DNA from: Epiperipatus broadwayi
Taxonomy: Eukaryota > Onychophora > Udeonychophora > Euonychophora > Peripatidae
DNA: 64,000 nucleotides
Reading direction: 5' to 3'
Assembly (NCBI GenBank): GCA_028023455.1
Contig: JAQFVV010006829.1
Span: forward strand, 186,001-250,000
The stretch's first letter is position 1. The number at the start of each line of letters is the position of its first letter. The position numbers were made by a program, and so were the translations under genes. Positions 1-10,942 of this stretch are shown here, in pieces. The notes beneath the pieces were generated by a model. That model was not told the origin of the DNA. It did no database searches and saw nothing but the letters and a program-made list of their open reading frames with translations.

Positions 1-419
1 AGTCACCTAAAAAGAAACATTAGTAAAAAAAGAATAACTGAACAGACTGACTGACTGCCAGGTGTTAAGCATTATAATGACTGTTCTTTCTTATTTTGTT
101 CTTAGCTAGAAACAGAAATACCCATTTACTGACCACATAATAGAATAACTGGCTATGGATTATCTGGGGGGGAAAAACTCAAATCTGCTTGGAACTTAAA
201 ACAAAAAACATTAGCTCATGAGTTTAGTAGGCAAAACTTCTAATCACTATATCACAAGGTCTTTATTATTATTAGATAAAAAGCTATTTTGAATTTATAT
301 ATTAAAACCATTCACATGCAGTATTAAAAATATAGGGTCTGGCTTGTGAAATTATGCAATATACTGTGATTACACTAAGCTGTACTGCTGTAAATTCAGT
401 AAAAACTCATACTATATAT
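1..419. other. Unannotated AT-rich stretch
   Basis: I see no coding exon, RNA gene or recognisable repeat here. Only short A/T runs are present. Confidence 0.5.
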
Positions 420-690
420 TGAGAGGAAAGCTGCTTTAGAAATTAGTTTTACAATGACTATATAAACCAATACGTGAAACATAAAGATGCCCATGTATTA
501 AACAACTGGCTAGTTTTTTATTTACCTGCTATTTTGTAAAGCTGTTTTTTAATTTCTTCAGTAGAATATTTTTCTTTCTAAAATACTTCTACCCCCATGT
601 CCAATTGTAACTCCCCAATGCATTCTATTCTTTTCCAAATCTTTCCAATGGAAACAATTGAAATTGGACTTCTTTATCCTTTTGCCTCTT
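420..690 (-). pseudogene. LINE-D 3' fragment (non-LTR retrotransposon C-terminus and 3'UTR)
   Basis: Read on the minus strand, 557-690 encodes the tail of a non-LTR reverse-transcriptase polyprotein. It contains the stretch FHWKDLEKNRMHW followed by a GHGG segment, a Trp/Arg-rich pattern (W..A..R..WR) typical of LINE C-termini. The same peptide pattern recurs at about 34830-34960, and the downstream non-coding part (about 420-500) resembles 34700-34790 and 58285-58400. It is therefore a dispersed 5'-truncated family. The fragment is too short for clade assignment, has no reverse-transcriptase core and cannot be functional. Confidence 0.5.
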
Positions 691-790
691 GCTGGGATAA
701 CTATGGTTAAGATGTTGGACTTGGAAATCCAAATCCTCATTAGAAGAATAAATTCAAACCCTGCTCACAGCAATGGGCAAAGTAATTGAA
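691..790 (+). repeat. Possible tRNA-derived repeat fragment
   Basis: The segment has an A-box-like stretch (tatggttaagatgttgg) and, about 60 bp later, a B-box-like attcaaaccc. The spacing suits an internal RNA polymerase III promoter. There is no clean cloverleaf, so this is at best a decayed tRNA-derived SINE head. Confidence 0.25.
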
Positions 791-1689
791 TGGGTAGATA
801 CAGTCAACAACTGATAAATAGTTCAATAATCTTCACTAAAATTAAATACTATTCAAATAGTGATTTACTGCTTAGATGTTTACAAGCAATTTAAGTATCA
901 GCAGTGTCAGAGCTGGCTAGCAATCCATGGACATTGAGTTTTGAAAACTATCATTACACCATTCCGTAAAGCTATACAGAGCATAATCTTTATTTGAGAA
1001 TGATAATAAATGGTAAGTAGCGCTTCATTCAAAAATTGTGTATTGGTTTCAACTATTATGCCTACTCTGAGCTCTTTTTCATACTATTCTATTTCATTTT
1101 TCTTTATTTACTGTCTTCTATCACTTAAATTAATATAATGCCAACTATTGGGAGTTCCTCATACCATTGGCCATTCATCTATGCCAATTGTGACAGTAGA
1201 ATTTATTTGTGCAACACATTTTCATCCTTTCATTACACACATGGCAAAGAAGTTTAGTGGATTAGGAGTCCTTAATTTTGATAGAACAAAAAAGCACATG
1301 ATAGTATGACTATTCACTGTGAAAAAAAATCATATATTGGAAATAAGAGCATTAAAAAAAGATATGTATTATCATCAACTTAATTTTTCATTTTTATACC
1401 AGAAGTTTTACGGATAACATCATAAATTAGGATACTATATAGATAGAGTTTTTAACCTTGAATCAATTAAAAGAAAAAAAAACCTATTTAATTAAATTTC
1501 TAGATTCCTAGATCTCATCATTTCAAAAGAAATGTAGAAGGTTCTTAATGTTTTACTGCTCTGTGCAATAACAGCATAACATACTTAAGAGCTAAGGATC
1601 CCTGGACCTCCTCCACCTGTCACCCTGGTACTCAAACATCACACAACTCTCCTAGTAACTAATCATTCAATTATTTTTATATTTGCAAT
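791..1689. other. Unannotated AT-rich stretch
   Basis: I see no coding potential or repeat structure that I can support. Confidence 0.45.
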
Positions 1690-1724
1690 GTAACCTATAA
1701 AGAATTTACCAACATATCACTTGA

Positions 1725-1830
1725 TTCAAAGATGGAAATTTAAATGCACTACAATCTGGTACTCACTGATTACTGAAGCTTACAATAGATGGCGCTAAAA
1801 CTGAAGACTGCTCTTGTTTATAAAATATTT
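1725..1830 (+). repeat. Dispersed repeat fragment related to family P
   Basis: The motif tgaagcttacaatagatgg followed by cgctaaaactgaagac recurs in diverged form at 2420-2470, 22366-22400, 31135-31170 and 31510-31550, and inverted at 36500-36545. At 36.5 kb it lies next to a hammerhead-like core, which links these scraps to the ribozyme-bearing family P. The boundaries are unclear. Confidence 0.4.
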
Positions 1831-2319
1831 TTTTTAATAATTAATATTCAAAAATTAAAGTGCTCTACTGGATTAAAATGTATGGTTATGGATTTCAGTA
1901 GCATGAAATTGGATTAAGTATAACTTTTTTAGATGGTTAAAAAATACGGATATTTGATTATAGGGAAATATTAATTCTCTACCAATGTTACATAAAGTAT
2001 TAAACTTTTTATTTATAATATTTCATATTATTCTGAAAATACAATAATAAAGTAATAAGATCAATTATTCATACCTTATTATAATAATATCAATTCTGCG
2101 ATTGTAAACTTATAATGCATGTTGAATTAAGCAAGAGAAGTATACAGAGTAAGAGACTTCCAAAAAATCTATTTCATGGTAAACTTGGATATAAAATCCA
2201 GTGAAAAGTTCAGAAAGGTGTTAAATTTTTTAAAATGAAAATAATACAAAAAAGGTTAAAAATCAATAAGATACATTAAAAAAAAACCTCTTTTTTCGTT
2301 AGAAAGTTCTCATCTCTCC

Positions 2320-2535
2320 ACATTATGGCTTTTGCTTCCATCAGCGAAAACTAGAATTCAAGCTAAAACTAATGCTCTTATGCACCTAGCAACTATACTT
2401 TCTTCTTTATAATATTATACCATCTGGTATCCATTAATTACTCAAGTTCCCAGCAGATGGCTCTAAAGTAAGGTGAAAACAACTGTTCTAGAAAGCATGT
2501 AGGTAAGCAAATAAGAGATCACATGATCCCCCCCT
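2320..2535. repeat. Dispersed repeat fragment related to family P, with degenerate hammerhead-like core on the minus strand
   Basis: On the minus strand 2325-2350 reads CGCTGATGG followed by a hairpin of the type seen at 36565-36600 (CTGATGAAGGC-AAAA-GCC). The conserved ribozyme residues are changed, so it should not cleave. Downstream, cagcagatggctctaaag (2450-2470) matches the family motif, and atcacatgat near 2520 resembles the atcacatg head seen in P elements. Confidence 0.4.
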
Positions 2536-3180
2536 CCCGGAATGAATAGCTATTAAATAATTACATTTATCAGCAACAGCATCACATGATTAAGCATACT
2601 ACAAAATTACAACATGTGGTAAAATTAAAATGTATAAATTTACCAAACTGTCTGCATGTTTTTGTTTCCGAATAATAAAAAGTAGTTATATTAACTATCT
2701 TTGTGTTTGGAAGAGAAAGTTTTGATGAAACTGTAGTCCTTTAACTATTTAGAACTAGATCTATGAACAATCTGATAATGCTACTCCTTAATTGCTTTAT
2801 ATAAAATATGCAATTAATTAATTATTGAATATATAACTAAGGGAATAATCTAAATAAAAGGAGTCCTCTATTTACTTTAATTTTACTCAATCAACTCCAG
2901 ACTTATGTAAACATTTCCTAATGCACATAACGTGCAGAGTATCCAAATCATGTGATACACAATTCAATACAAGCTTCAATTCTTGTGTCTATATACTATG
3001 CAGACATCTCTTGTGATAGGTTATAGTACTTACTTTCATTTATCATATAATATTTTCCTACCTTAAACCATGGAGCTCATAAATTTGCACTTGGAAAAAA
3101 AATCCAAGTTACATCAAATATAACTCAAATAATAAGTTGTGAAATACATTACCTATGTAAGTTAAATACTGCCTGCATTT
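2536..3180. other. Unannotated AT-rich stretch
   Basis: I see nothing that I can support beyond low-complexity A/T runs. Confidence 0.45.
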
Positions 3181-3204
3181 GGTTTAGAGTTAGATTAATG
3201 ATAC

Positions 3205-3550
3205 ATTTTTAAAGAGTGGATAAAAACCAGTCCCTATCTTGCATGAGAGTAGTGTAGTAAACGAATACTGAATTATTAGTGCAGGTATAGAGGTTCAGGT
3301 GGTTGATATTTCTAGCTCCCATGGACATAAGTTATTGTAAAATGCATGCTCAGTAATAGAGAGAGAAACTTGTATTTCTGCAGTGATTGATAATTATAAA
3401 ATGGTGCAGTTGAGAGGAGCTGATGAAAAAACATTGAAAATATTTCTGAATGGCAATGATTGTTCACTCTTTCACAAGGTGTTAAAAATGGATAGAAACT
3501 AACCTCTAGTTTGTGTGAGAGTGGTTAGAATGGAAGAATATTAAGTTGTT
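3205..3550 (+). repeat. Weak diverged direct repeat
   Basis: A stretch starting gtggataaaaaccag (about 3217) and another starting atggatagaaactaac (about 3489) continue with similar sequence, including tgagagt(a)gt. This suggests two diverged units about 275 bp apart. The similarity is low. Confidence 0.3.
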
Positions 3551-4500
3551 AATGTGCACATGCTAGCTCATTTGATGAATAAAGACTGTAGATGAGATGA
3601 AGGGATGCGATGATAAAATCAATAAATGTTTTCAAGATAGAAAAAATCACTTTAAAAAAACACACGATATTTTTAACAAATTTGGATAGTAAAATATAAA
3701 ATCTTAATCTGGTCTAGTAATACCCGACTGTTTTAATGATATAGATGTGTGTGCGCGCGCAAAGTTATTAAAACTTCAACAATAAAAATGGTTTCATTTT
3801 TTTTAATTACTTATCGTCCCAAAATACATTAATTTTATTTTGTCATTTATAGCCTTTAAAATAAAAAGAGATAATTTGACCATTAGCAAGTTTCACCAAT
3901 TAATTATACTGCCCTTTGGTCATATAAAAAAACAATCTATTCTAGTGTGTAAACATTTTATTTTTAAAATTTATAACTCTGGATCCCATGGCTAGGGATA
4001 TCTGAGAGCTGTACAAGAAAATTATCTTCTTTTTTTAAAATCAGATGATTTTATCAATTAAAAAAAGAACGATGTAATTTTTAGAGACAGCTTATAATAC
4101 GTATACAATAGCCTATATAATATAATGATCTTCATACAAAACTATATATGTTTAATTTTAATATATATATTAATCTTTATCAGAGTATAAAATTTATATC
4201 TATATTAAGAATATGATAATCTCTAATTTAATAAATAATAATAATCATTTATTTATTTATCTTAAGTGAATGGTGTTCAAATTGTGATGGCAGAAAATTT
4301 GATACTGGTAAATAAACTTGTAATAATTTGAATTTGATAAATAGTCAAGAGATAATGAGATCTTGGGTAAGAGGGAATCATTTACATTTTTTAGAATCTT
4401 TATTTATATATTTCAAGGACATGCGGACATTTTAAGTATATTTAAAAATTATATCGCAATAGAAAAAAGGACAACAAAGTTGAATTATTCCTTGTGTTTA
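3551..4500. other. Unannotated AT-rich stretch
   Basis: It contains a short alternating gtgtgtgcgcgcgc tract near 3747 and long A/T runs. No gene or element is recognised. Confidence 0.45.
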
Positions 4501-4504
4501 TTTT

Positions 4505-4850
4505 GCGGTCAACATGGGCATAACAACAATATTGGCATCAGCATAGGATTTGGGCATTCTATCATCAGATTTTCAATGGTATAGATGGCTGAAGAATTGA
4601 AGGTTGGAGTAGATTGAAATCTGTCCATTAACATATAAAGATTTACTACCTTAATATAATACTGAACACTGATTATATGTGTATGGGAGATGATAATCTG
4701 GACCAACTGATGAGTACTGGTTCAGCATGAAATATGTATATTGGTGATTAGTTATCTTTTCTACATGTGTGTGGTCATATGTATCAGTAGTATGAGATAA
4801 TGTGGATACTTGAAGGTTGCTTGAAAGTCTGCATTCAAATCCTCTAGATT
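4505..4850 (+). mobile_element. Family R element, copy R1 (retrozyme-like, hammerhead-bearing)
   Basis: This non-coding repeat of about 350 bp is shared with 5350-5775, 10289-11090 and 48688-49677. Shared blocks in order are: tcaacatggg, the ccatcagatt-type block (4558-4575), a tgaagagttgg-type block, gtccatta (4623-4630), the hammerhead (4702-4745), tatcttttc, and a terminal tgaaagtctg..ttcaaat block. The open frames across it differ between copies and are not conserved, so it is not a coding element. I found no clear target-site duplication for this copy. A hammerhead in a small dispersed non-coding unit fits the metazoan retrozyme pattern. Confidence 0.7.
4702..4745 (+). ncRNA. Type I hammerhead ribozyme motif in R1
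   Basis: Helix I is ACCAA (4702-4706) paired with UUGGU (4741-4745). The core CUGAUGA is at 4707-4713. Stem II is the hairpin 4714-4728 (CUG-GUU-CAG at its tip). GAAA is at 4729-4732. Stem III is a very short palindromic hairpin over 4732-4739 (AUAUGUAU), followed by A4740 as the predicted H17 cleavage residue. All universally conserved core bases are present. One A-C mismatch interrupts stem II. Short palindromic stem III is a known feature of Penelope-type and retrozyme hammerheads. Cleavage is inferred from the fold. Confidence 0.7.
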
Positions 4851-5349
4851 TAAAATAGATTTATATAAATTAAATCATTAAATGAGTTCAAAAATTATAC
4901 CTGGATTAGTAATAAACATGATAAGATTTACCATAATAAATCAGTAATAATCATTAATCTATTTATCCAGAATAGATGATGTTAAAAATGAGAGTTTAGC
5001 AAATTGTAGTTTTGATAAACAAATTTGTAGTTCAAAACTATACAAAAATGAAGAGAAAAAATAAGCTAATTTCACTACACTTTATAAACATATCAATATA
5101 AAAATTCACTTGAATAAAATAAAACACATGATGGAAATAAAAGATCTTAAGATATTTCGGTGTATAGCCTATGCATGACATGCCAGATGAAGTCAGATCT
5201 TTATGTGAATAAATTAAATGCCTAAAGACCAAAAGACACTATTAGCTGAATTAAAATTCTTTCCTTTTGAAAACCATTAGTACCATAGCAAATCTATCTA
5301 TTTCTTACGATCACCAAATCATATTTCTCTGTCTTCTATTCTATTTTTA
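4851..5349. other. Unannotated AT-rich stretch
   Basis: I see no recognisable gene or repeat between the two R copies. Confidence 0.45.
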
Positions 5350-5775
5350 ATAAGTTATATGAACACAGACTTTCAGTTATTACACAATAGAGATGTCCGC
5401 CTATCCTTTGTATATGTATTAAATGGGTTATGTCCTGTACATGAGGGGTCAGATTGACCTTGGATCAACATGGGTGTGACAAGAATCTCAGCCTCAGGGT
5501 GGCTTTTGAGCATGCCATCATCAGATTTTCAATTGGATGGACAGTTGAAGAGTTGGAGTGTGGAGTGGATTGAAGCCTGTCCATTAAAGTATGAGGATTG
5601 GCTATCTTAATATATATCTGAGCACTTATAGCATATATATGTAGAGATGGTAATCTGGACCAACTGATTGCTGGTTTAGCGTGAAATATGTTATGAGATA
5701 GGGTGGAGAGTGGTGGGTCATGTGAAATTCTGTGCTCAAATACCCTATATATTACATATATAGACACGAGTATAT
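5350..5775 (+). mobile_element. Family R element, copy R2 (degenerate ribozyme)
   Basis: This copy keeps the 5' block missing from R1 (cacagactttcag, then the tgtattaaatgg block and tgacctt..atcaacatggg) and ends with ctatatattacatatatag. Its hammerhead region (about 5656-5690) reads ccaactgattgctgg. Four core bases are lost and the 3' strand of helix I is deleted, so it should be inactive. The minus-strand open frame over this copy is not conserved in the other copies and is not a gene. Confidence 0.65.
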
Positions 5776-6120
5776 AATAAGCCTGTGTGTTTCAGATATT
5801 TAATGAAAGTTGTTTTCTTTAATCTTGATAGTTCTCATATTCTCCAATATTATCTTTAAAGATCTATACAAAAAATATCTTTTTCATTTCCTTCATTTTC
5901 ATATTTCTCTCCACATAATGTTTTCTGATCTTTTTTCAACATTATATATTACAAAAAATAAATATTTAATATTCTCTCATCATCTCCACATAACCACAAC
6001 TACACTTCAATTTTTTTCTCCAATTTTTCCTTTCTTTCTTTAGCATTCAAACTTCCTGTTTTATATCAAATAAGAATAAACTCATTCTCATATATATATA
6101 ATTTTAAACTAAAAAGAAAT
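5776..6120. other. Unannotated AT-rich stretch
   Basis: Pyrimidine-rich, low-complexity sequence. The open frame at 5810-6043 is composed of Phe/Ile/His/Ser-rich low-complexity residues and has no support as a gene. Confidence 0.45.
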
Positions 6121-6149
6121 GTGGCTGCATGTCTGAAAATAATAATAAT

Positions 6150-6535
6150 AATAATTTACTAGTTCTTACTTATGGATCTAAGTCATGGATACTTAATGGA
6201 AAAGCAATACAGAGATTTCAAACCACTTAATGAAATATGAAAAAGTGTATATTAGAAGAAGAAATCAAAAATAAAATACAAGTATGAAAGAACAGCCACA
6301 CATCATTGCCTTTATTGAAAGAATTAAGAGATTAAAATGGAGCTCGGCTGGACATATTGCTGGAACAGATAATAATAGATAGAAAAGTTAAGTTTTAAAC
6401 TGGATGTCAAGAGATTATAAAGTTCTGGAAAAAGGCCACAGGTGACAGAAAAATGAAATAAAAAAGTTTGTTGATGTGATATAGAGAAAAGCAATTATGA
6501 ATCAAAGAAACTGAATAGCTTTCTCAACCAATATT
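6150..6535 (+). pseudogene. RTE-type LINE 3' fragment (C-terminal remnant)
   Basis: The conceptual translation contains the pattern LTYGSKSWILNGKAIQRF followed by a diverged C-terminal domain matching the RTE copies at 48837-49230 and 61616-62329. Recognisable blocks include IERIKRLKW-like, aGHI-like, DNR-like and the KRPRxRPHVRW region. Frameshifts and stops are frequent. As with all fragments of this family here, only the 3' part is present, as expected from 5' truncation during target-primed reverse transcription. Confidence 0.65.
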
Positions 6536-7050
6536 AGATACTTAGCTGGATTAAAAATAATCTGTCTATGTGGGGGGAGGGGGATACTATGCCTGATTGA
6601 AACCAAAAAAAAAAATTTCCAGTTTTAATTTGATCTAAATTTAAATCCAGATCACATGACATGGCAAATGAATATGTTATCATTAAATAAGGAAATACAT
6701 ATAATTCATACTTTAATACCAGAAAATATAATACTTATTGAACATAAATTGTGCTTATGTTTTTGTTTATAGTACATTTATGATTAAATTACAATAAATT
6801 TAATTTACAAGTGCCAAATTTCTTGCATTCATACTTTTGACAATTCCCATTTCGGAGAAATATATGTACGACTACTTCTCATCATTTATCAGGCTACAGA
6901 TTATCACATTGTTTTTAGCCTAGATATAAACTTTAAATTTAATTACAGATTAGTATATCTATTCTAATTAAATATAATCATGAGATCATTTACCCAGCTC
7001 CATTTTTTTCTCTTATCCCCAATTAAACATATCATCAAATTGCTGATGCA
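6536..7050. other. Unannotated AT-rich stretch
   Basis: I see no gene or repeat that I can support. Confidence 0.45.
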
Positions 7051-7051
7051 G

Positions 7052-7150
7052 CCCTGTATTGTTTGGTGAAGTGGTAGAATCAAAAACCCAAGATCCATGA
7101 GTCGCACACAGTTCTATCATTACCAATATTCAAACTTCTATAAACTCCTT
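7052..7150 (+). repeat. SINE2 fragment (tRNA-Gly-like head)
   Basis: The A-box-like stretch tttggtgaagtggtagaat resembles the tRNA-Gly A-box region, and a weak B-box (cagttctatca) follows about 50 bp later. The same unit is found inverted at 10084-10213, 21398-21502 and in the 27768-28175 cluster. It is decayed. Confidence 0.45.
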
Positions 7151-7884
7151 GATTATTTTTATTGTTGTTACTCGGTGATCTAACAAAGATTTAGCCACAC
7201 AATGAGAGAATAAAGACTGGCTCCCAAGTTTTAAGCTGTAACTCCAGAAGAGAAAACCTTTGTGTACAATGGATCTATAACATTCAAAAGATCATTGACC
7301 AGTTCTAAAAAGAAAAAGTCATCCTTCCATATTCCACCACATTCCATGTGATGGTGAATGAACAGAAAATTGAATACACTGATGCTTCTTTAATAATTTA
7401 AAACTCATTTATAATAATTGGGTTGAGATCAAAGTCCTACCCTCAAAGATCAAGGTCCTATCCTCAAAAATCACTTGGTAGAGAATGCATGACACAAATA
7501 TCAAAGAAAAATAACTTCCCAATTTACTTTCTTGTGAAGAATTTAATGCAGCCTCTAAGCATGGAATTTCTTGAATTCAATCTTCTTAAATTTAAAAAAA
7601 ACAAAAAAACATCATTAAACCAATAAGAGAAAAAATAGATATTTGATGATATAAAGGTGGATAGCTGAAAGAAAATGATATATGTTGTGATAGATGGAAA
7701 TAGGAAAATATATATTTTTACAAAAAATTAAGTAGAAAAATAAAATCTAACATATTCGGAAAAATAGAAGAGAATCTATTATTGAAAAAAATAAGATTTT
7801 AAACGAATAAATACTTAAAAGAAGAACAATTAGTAAAACAAAGGTCTAGACCGAACTATTTGATAAACTTAAGTAAAAGAATAC
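7151..7884. other. Unannotated AT-rich stretch
   Basis: The small open frame at 7423-7626 starts with a short internal duplication (caaagtcctaccctc / caaggtcctatcctc) and has no other support. No gene is recognised. Confidence 0.4.
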
Positions 7885-8760
7885 AGAAATTTGACAGAGG
7901 ATGAAGTCTTTGACCAAAAATAAATATTCTTTTACCAGAGAATAAAAATAACGCTAACAAAGAGGATGATTTTGATAATAGAGAATGAAGATGCCTTTGA
8001 CAGAAAATAAAGATATTTTTGCCAGATGATAAAGATATCTCTGATAGAGATAAAGATATTTCCAACAGAGAATGAAGAAGACTTTGACAAAATGAATAAT
8101 GTTCTGATAATAGATAACAACTTTGATAATAGAAAATGAAAATGCCTTTGATAATGAATGAATAAATCTATTTACAGGAATGAAAATGTTTTTAATAATA
8201 AAAAATGAAGACACTTTTGACAGAGGATGAAACATTCTTGACAGTGAAAGATGCCCACGAACTCAGAGAATAGATCATAATGCTTTTGACAGAGGATGAA
8301 CATTTCATTTGCAGAAGGTGAAGATAATGTTTATCAAAATCATTTCCATATTCTATTGGAAGCTTTTTATCCTTTATCAGAGATACCGTCTTCCTTTGTC
8401 AAAAGCATATTCATTCACTGTAAAAGGTGTCGTCATTCATTGTTATCAAGGAGAATGAAGATATTGTTGACAAAAAGAGAATAAAAATGCTTCCAATAGA
8501 GTATGAAAGTGATTTTGAGGGAAAATAAATATGACTTTGAAAGAAGATGAATATATTCTTGTCAGAAAGAAAATGAAAATGCTTTTGATAGAAGATGAAA
8601 ATGATTGTAACAAAGGGCAAGGTTGCTTTTGAAAGAGAATGCGAAGTGAATGATTTTTCTGGCAGGGAATAAAGATATTTTGACAAAGGTTAAAAACATT
8701 TTTAGGATGAAGCTCCTTTGGATAGAAGTTGATGGTGCCTTTGCCAAAAAATGGATTAAG
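7885..8760 (+). repeat. Degenerate purine-rich minisatellite with an inverted block
   Basis: The region consists of imperfect units of roughly 24-36 bp built on gacagagaatgaagatgc and cttttga. Examples are at 7889, 7985, 8217 and 8287. From about 8330 to 8450 the pattern appears in the opposite orientation (ctattggaag, cctttgtcaaaagcatattc), then reverts. The Phe/Ile/Leu/Ser-rich open frames on the minus strand are a product of the repeat composition, not genes. Confidence 0.6.
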
Positions 8761-10083
8761 TAATAAGAGTAGTGAATTAAAAGCTAATGGTTTCTGAATA
8801 TATAACCAGATGAAATAATAGTAATTTAATCAGTTAAATTAGAAAATTTATAGACAGTACGCTTTTGATGCTCGAACATCGTAGGACTTCTCAGAACAAT
8901 GTTAAACAATGTGATTAGATTAGCTTGTACAATCAATATTACCATTGAATTTATTTAATTAATTTAGAAAATATTTTTATACGGTTTAAAGTGTTAAAAT
9001 GTTATTATTCCTTTTAAAGATAAATAAATGCTGAATAAACAATTTAATATTTGTTTTAAATGTTAATATTTTTTTTTTTTTAGAAATGCAATTTTCCTTT
9101 GAAAGCACCCCCCCTCCTTTCCATCTTATTCCACAAGAGAATGTTAGCGGCAGTCGTTTAGGAGTGATGTGACTTTACAGACAAACGGGTAGTTTTTTAG
9201 ATTAAAGATGACATGAGGCATGGTGTGGTAGAGCTGGTTGAGTTGAACACATCATTTATCATGGCCGAACCATGTGGGACATGTGTGGGATGACTGCTTC
9301 AGCTTGTTAGACGTCTGATACATTTATTAAAACGATCAAAATACGCTTCTAAAATAACAAACTTAAAAACCTTTAAAAAAGGGCAAAAAAAATTTCATGT
9401 TATACATATGAAATAATACTAATAAGGAAGTGATAATTTTTATTAGTAACATTAATCAGTCGGTAAAAAATAAATCAAAATAAAACGTTATGAATAAAAA
9501 TTAACGACAGTAAAAAGAATTTTAACACAATAATTTTGTCAAATAATGTGTGCACATATTAACATATCGAATCGAGATCGACTTTTGAAGACCATATGTA
9601 ATTTTCAACATTGTGTACAAAATAGCTTGATGTTTTTGCTACTGACACGAGTATCATTAATGTTATCTAAATTACTCTGCCTAACGTAGACATGAACTTA
9701 ATGTCAACAAACTAAATAAAATTCAAAAGAGAATAAGACTAAGAAACGATATCCAATTCCTTCTTATGAAAATAATTAAAGGAATAGAACAGTCTAGATT
9801 TCAGTATAAAATCAGAGGTAAAATTAAGATATGAAAAGAATTGAAAACAGTCTGTGTGGATTGGGCTAGTAGTAGATTGTTAAACTCTGGAACTCAAGGT
9901 CCTGTAATCATTATGCTCTGTTGATTTCCACCGCCAGAATTTCTTATGAACTTCGGAACAATAACAAAGCTAAGATTGTAAGATCTAAACTACATACTAT
10001 ACATCAAAGTCCTAATATTTTCCTATGTAAATCTAAAACCAGCTTGTAATGATAAAAAGATCATATTAAGAATAATAATAATC
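8761..10083. other. Unannotated stretch
   Basis: Mostly AT-rich. A slightly more GC-rich island at about 9100-9320 holds poly-C and a gtggtagagctggttgag stretch that loosely recalls tRNA-derived sequence. Nothing definite. Confidence 0.4.
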
Positions 10084-10213
10084 CAAATGCTTTACTGCTC
10101 AAGAGTTCATAAGATGTTTGAGCATTTGGAGTGATAGAACTAGAAATGATCCATAGATCTTGAGTTCTAGAATCTCCCATTCTACCACTGCACCAAACCA
10201 CACACAATAAAGG
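10084..10213 (-). repeat. SINE2 copy (tRNA-Gly-like head)
   Basis: On the minus strand it begins with gtgtggtttggtgcagtgg then tagaat, closely matching the A-box region of tRNA-Gly. It continues through a weak B-box-like agttctatcac and ends in a shared 3' block (gctcaaacatcttatgaact). This is one of the best-preserved copies of the family in the window. Confidence 0.55.
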
Positions 10214-10393
10214 CCACAATCATGTTGCTCATATTAACCAATATTTAAACACAGTTATTTCTCAACTAATAAAATATTTTACATTAAATATATAGAGTAT
10301 ATGAGCACAGACTTTCACACAACCCACCACTCTCCACTCTATCTAATAACACTGATACACTTAAACACATATATGTTGAAAAGATAAATAATC

Positions 10394-10437
10394 ACCAATA
10401 TACGTATTTCATGCTAAATCAGCAATCATCAGTTGGT
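10394..10437 (-). ncRNA. Type I hammerhead ribozyme motif in R3 (best preserved)
   Basis: On the minus strand, helix I is ACCAA (10437-10433) with UUGGU (10398-10394). CUGAUGA is at 10432-10426. Stem II is 10425-10411, with five pairs (U-A, G-C, C-G, U-A, G-U) closing an AUU loop next to a U-U mismatch. GAAA is at 10410-10407. A palindromic AUACGUAU forms stem III. A (10399) is the predicted cleavage residue. All invariant core residues are kept. Confidence 0.75.
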
Positions 10438-10901
10438 CCAGACTATCATCTCTACACATATATATTATAAGTGCTCAGATATATATTAAGATAGACAATC
10501 TTCTTACTTTAATGGACAGGCTTCAATCTACTCCAAACTCCAACTCTTCAACCGTCCATCCAATTGAAAATCTATATATATATATATAGATACAGGTATA
10601 TAGTAAGTCTGTGTTTCAGTTATTACATTGTAGAGATATCTGCCCATCCTTGCATATGTATTAAATGGATTATGTTCTGTACATGTGGGGTTCAGATTGA
10701 CCTTACATCAACATGGGTGCGACAATAATCTCGGCCTCAGGGTGGCCTTTGAGCATTCCATCATCAGATTTTCAATTGGATGGATGGTTGAAGAGTTGGA
10801 GTGTGGAGTAGATTGAAGCCTGTCCATTAAAGTAAGAAGATTGTCTATCTTAATATATATCTGAGCACTTATAGTATATATGTGTAGAGATGATAGTCTG
10901 G

Positions 10902-10942
10902 ACCAACTGATGACTGATTTAGCATGAAATATGTATATTGGT
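10902..10942 (+). ncRNA. Type I hammerhead ribozyme motif in R4
   Basis: Helix I is ACCAA (10902-10906) with UUGGU (10938-10942). CUGAUGA is at 10907-10913, GAAA at 10926-10929, short stem III at 10929-10936 and A10937 at the cleavage position. Stem II (10914-10925) has lost three bases compared with R3, so the hairpin is weakened. The core is intact but activity is less certain than for R3. Confidence 0.6.

Noticed and set aside
3418-3450. CTGATGAAAAAACATTGAAAA resembling a hammerhead core
   Set aside because: No stem II, no helix I pairing with the flanks. A chance match in A-rich DNA.
5465-5767. 100-codon frame across R2
   Set aside because: Not conserved as an open frame in the R copies. 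The conserved signal is the ribozyme, not coding.
7856-8747. Phe/Ile/Ser-rich open frames on the minus strand
   Set aside because: Products of the purine-rich minisatellite. The composition is explained by the repeat.
10740-10785. CTGATGATGG on the minus strand of every R copy (complement of ccatcatcagatt)
   Set aside because: No GAAA at suitable spacing and no helix I partner. Not a second ribozyme as far as I can fold it.
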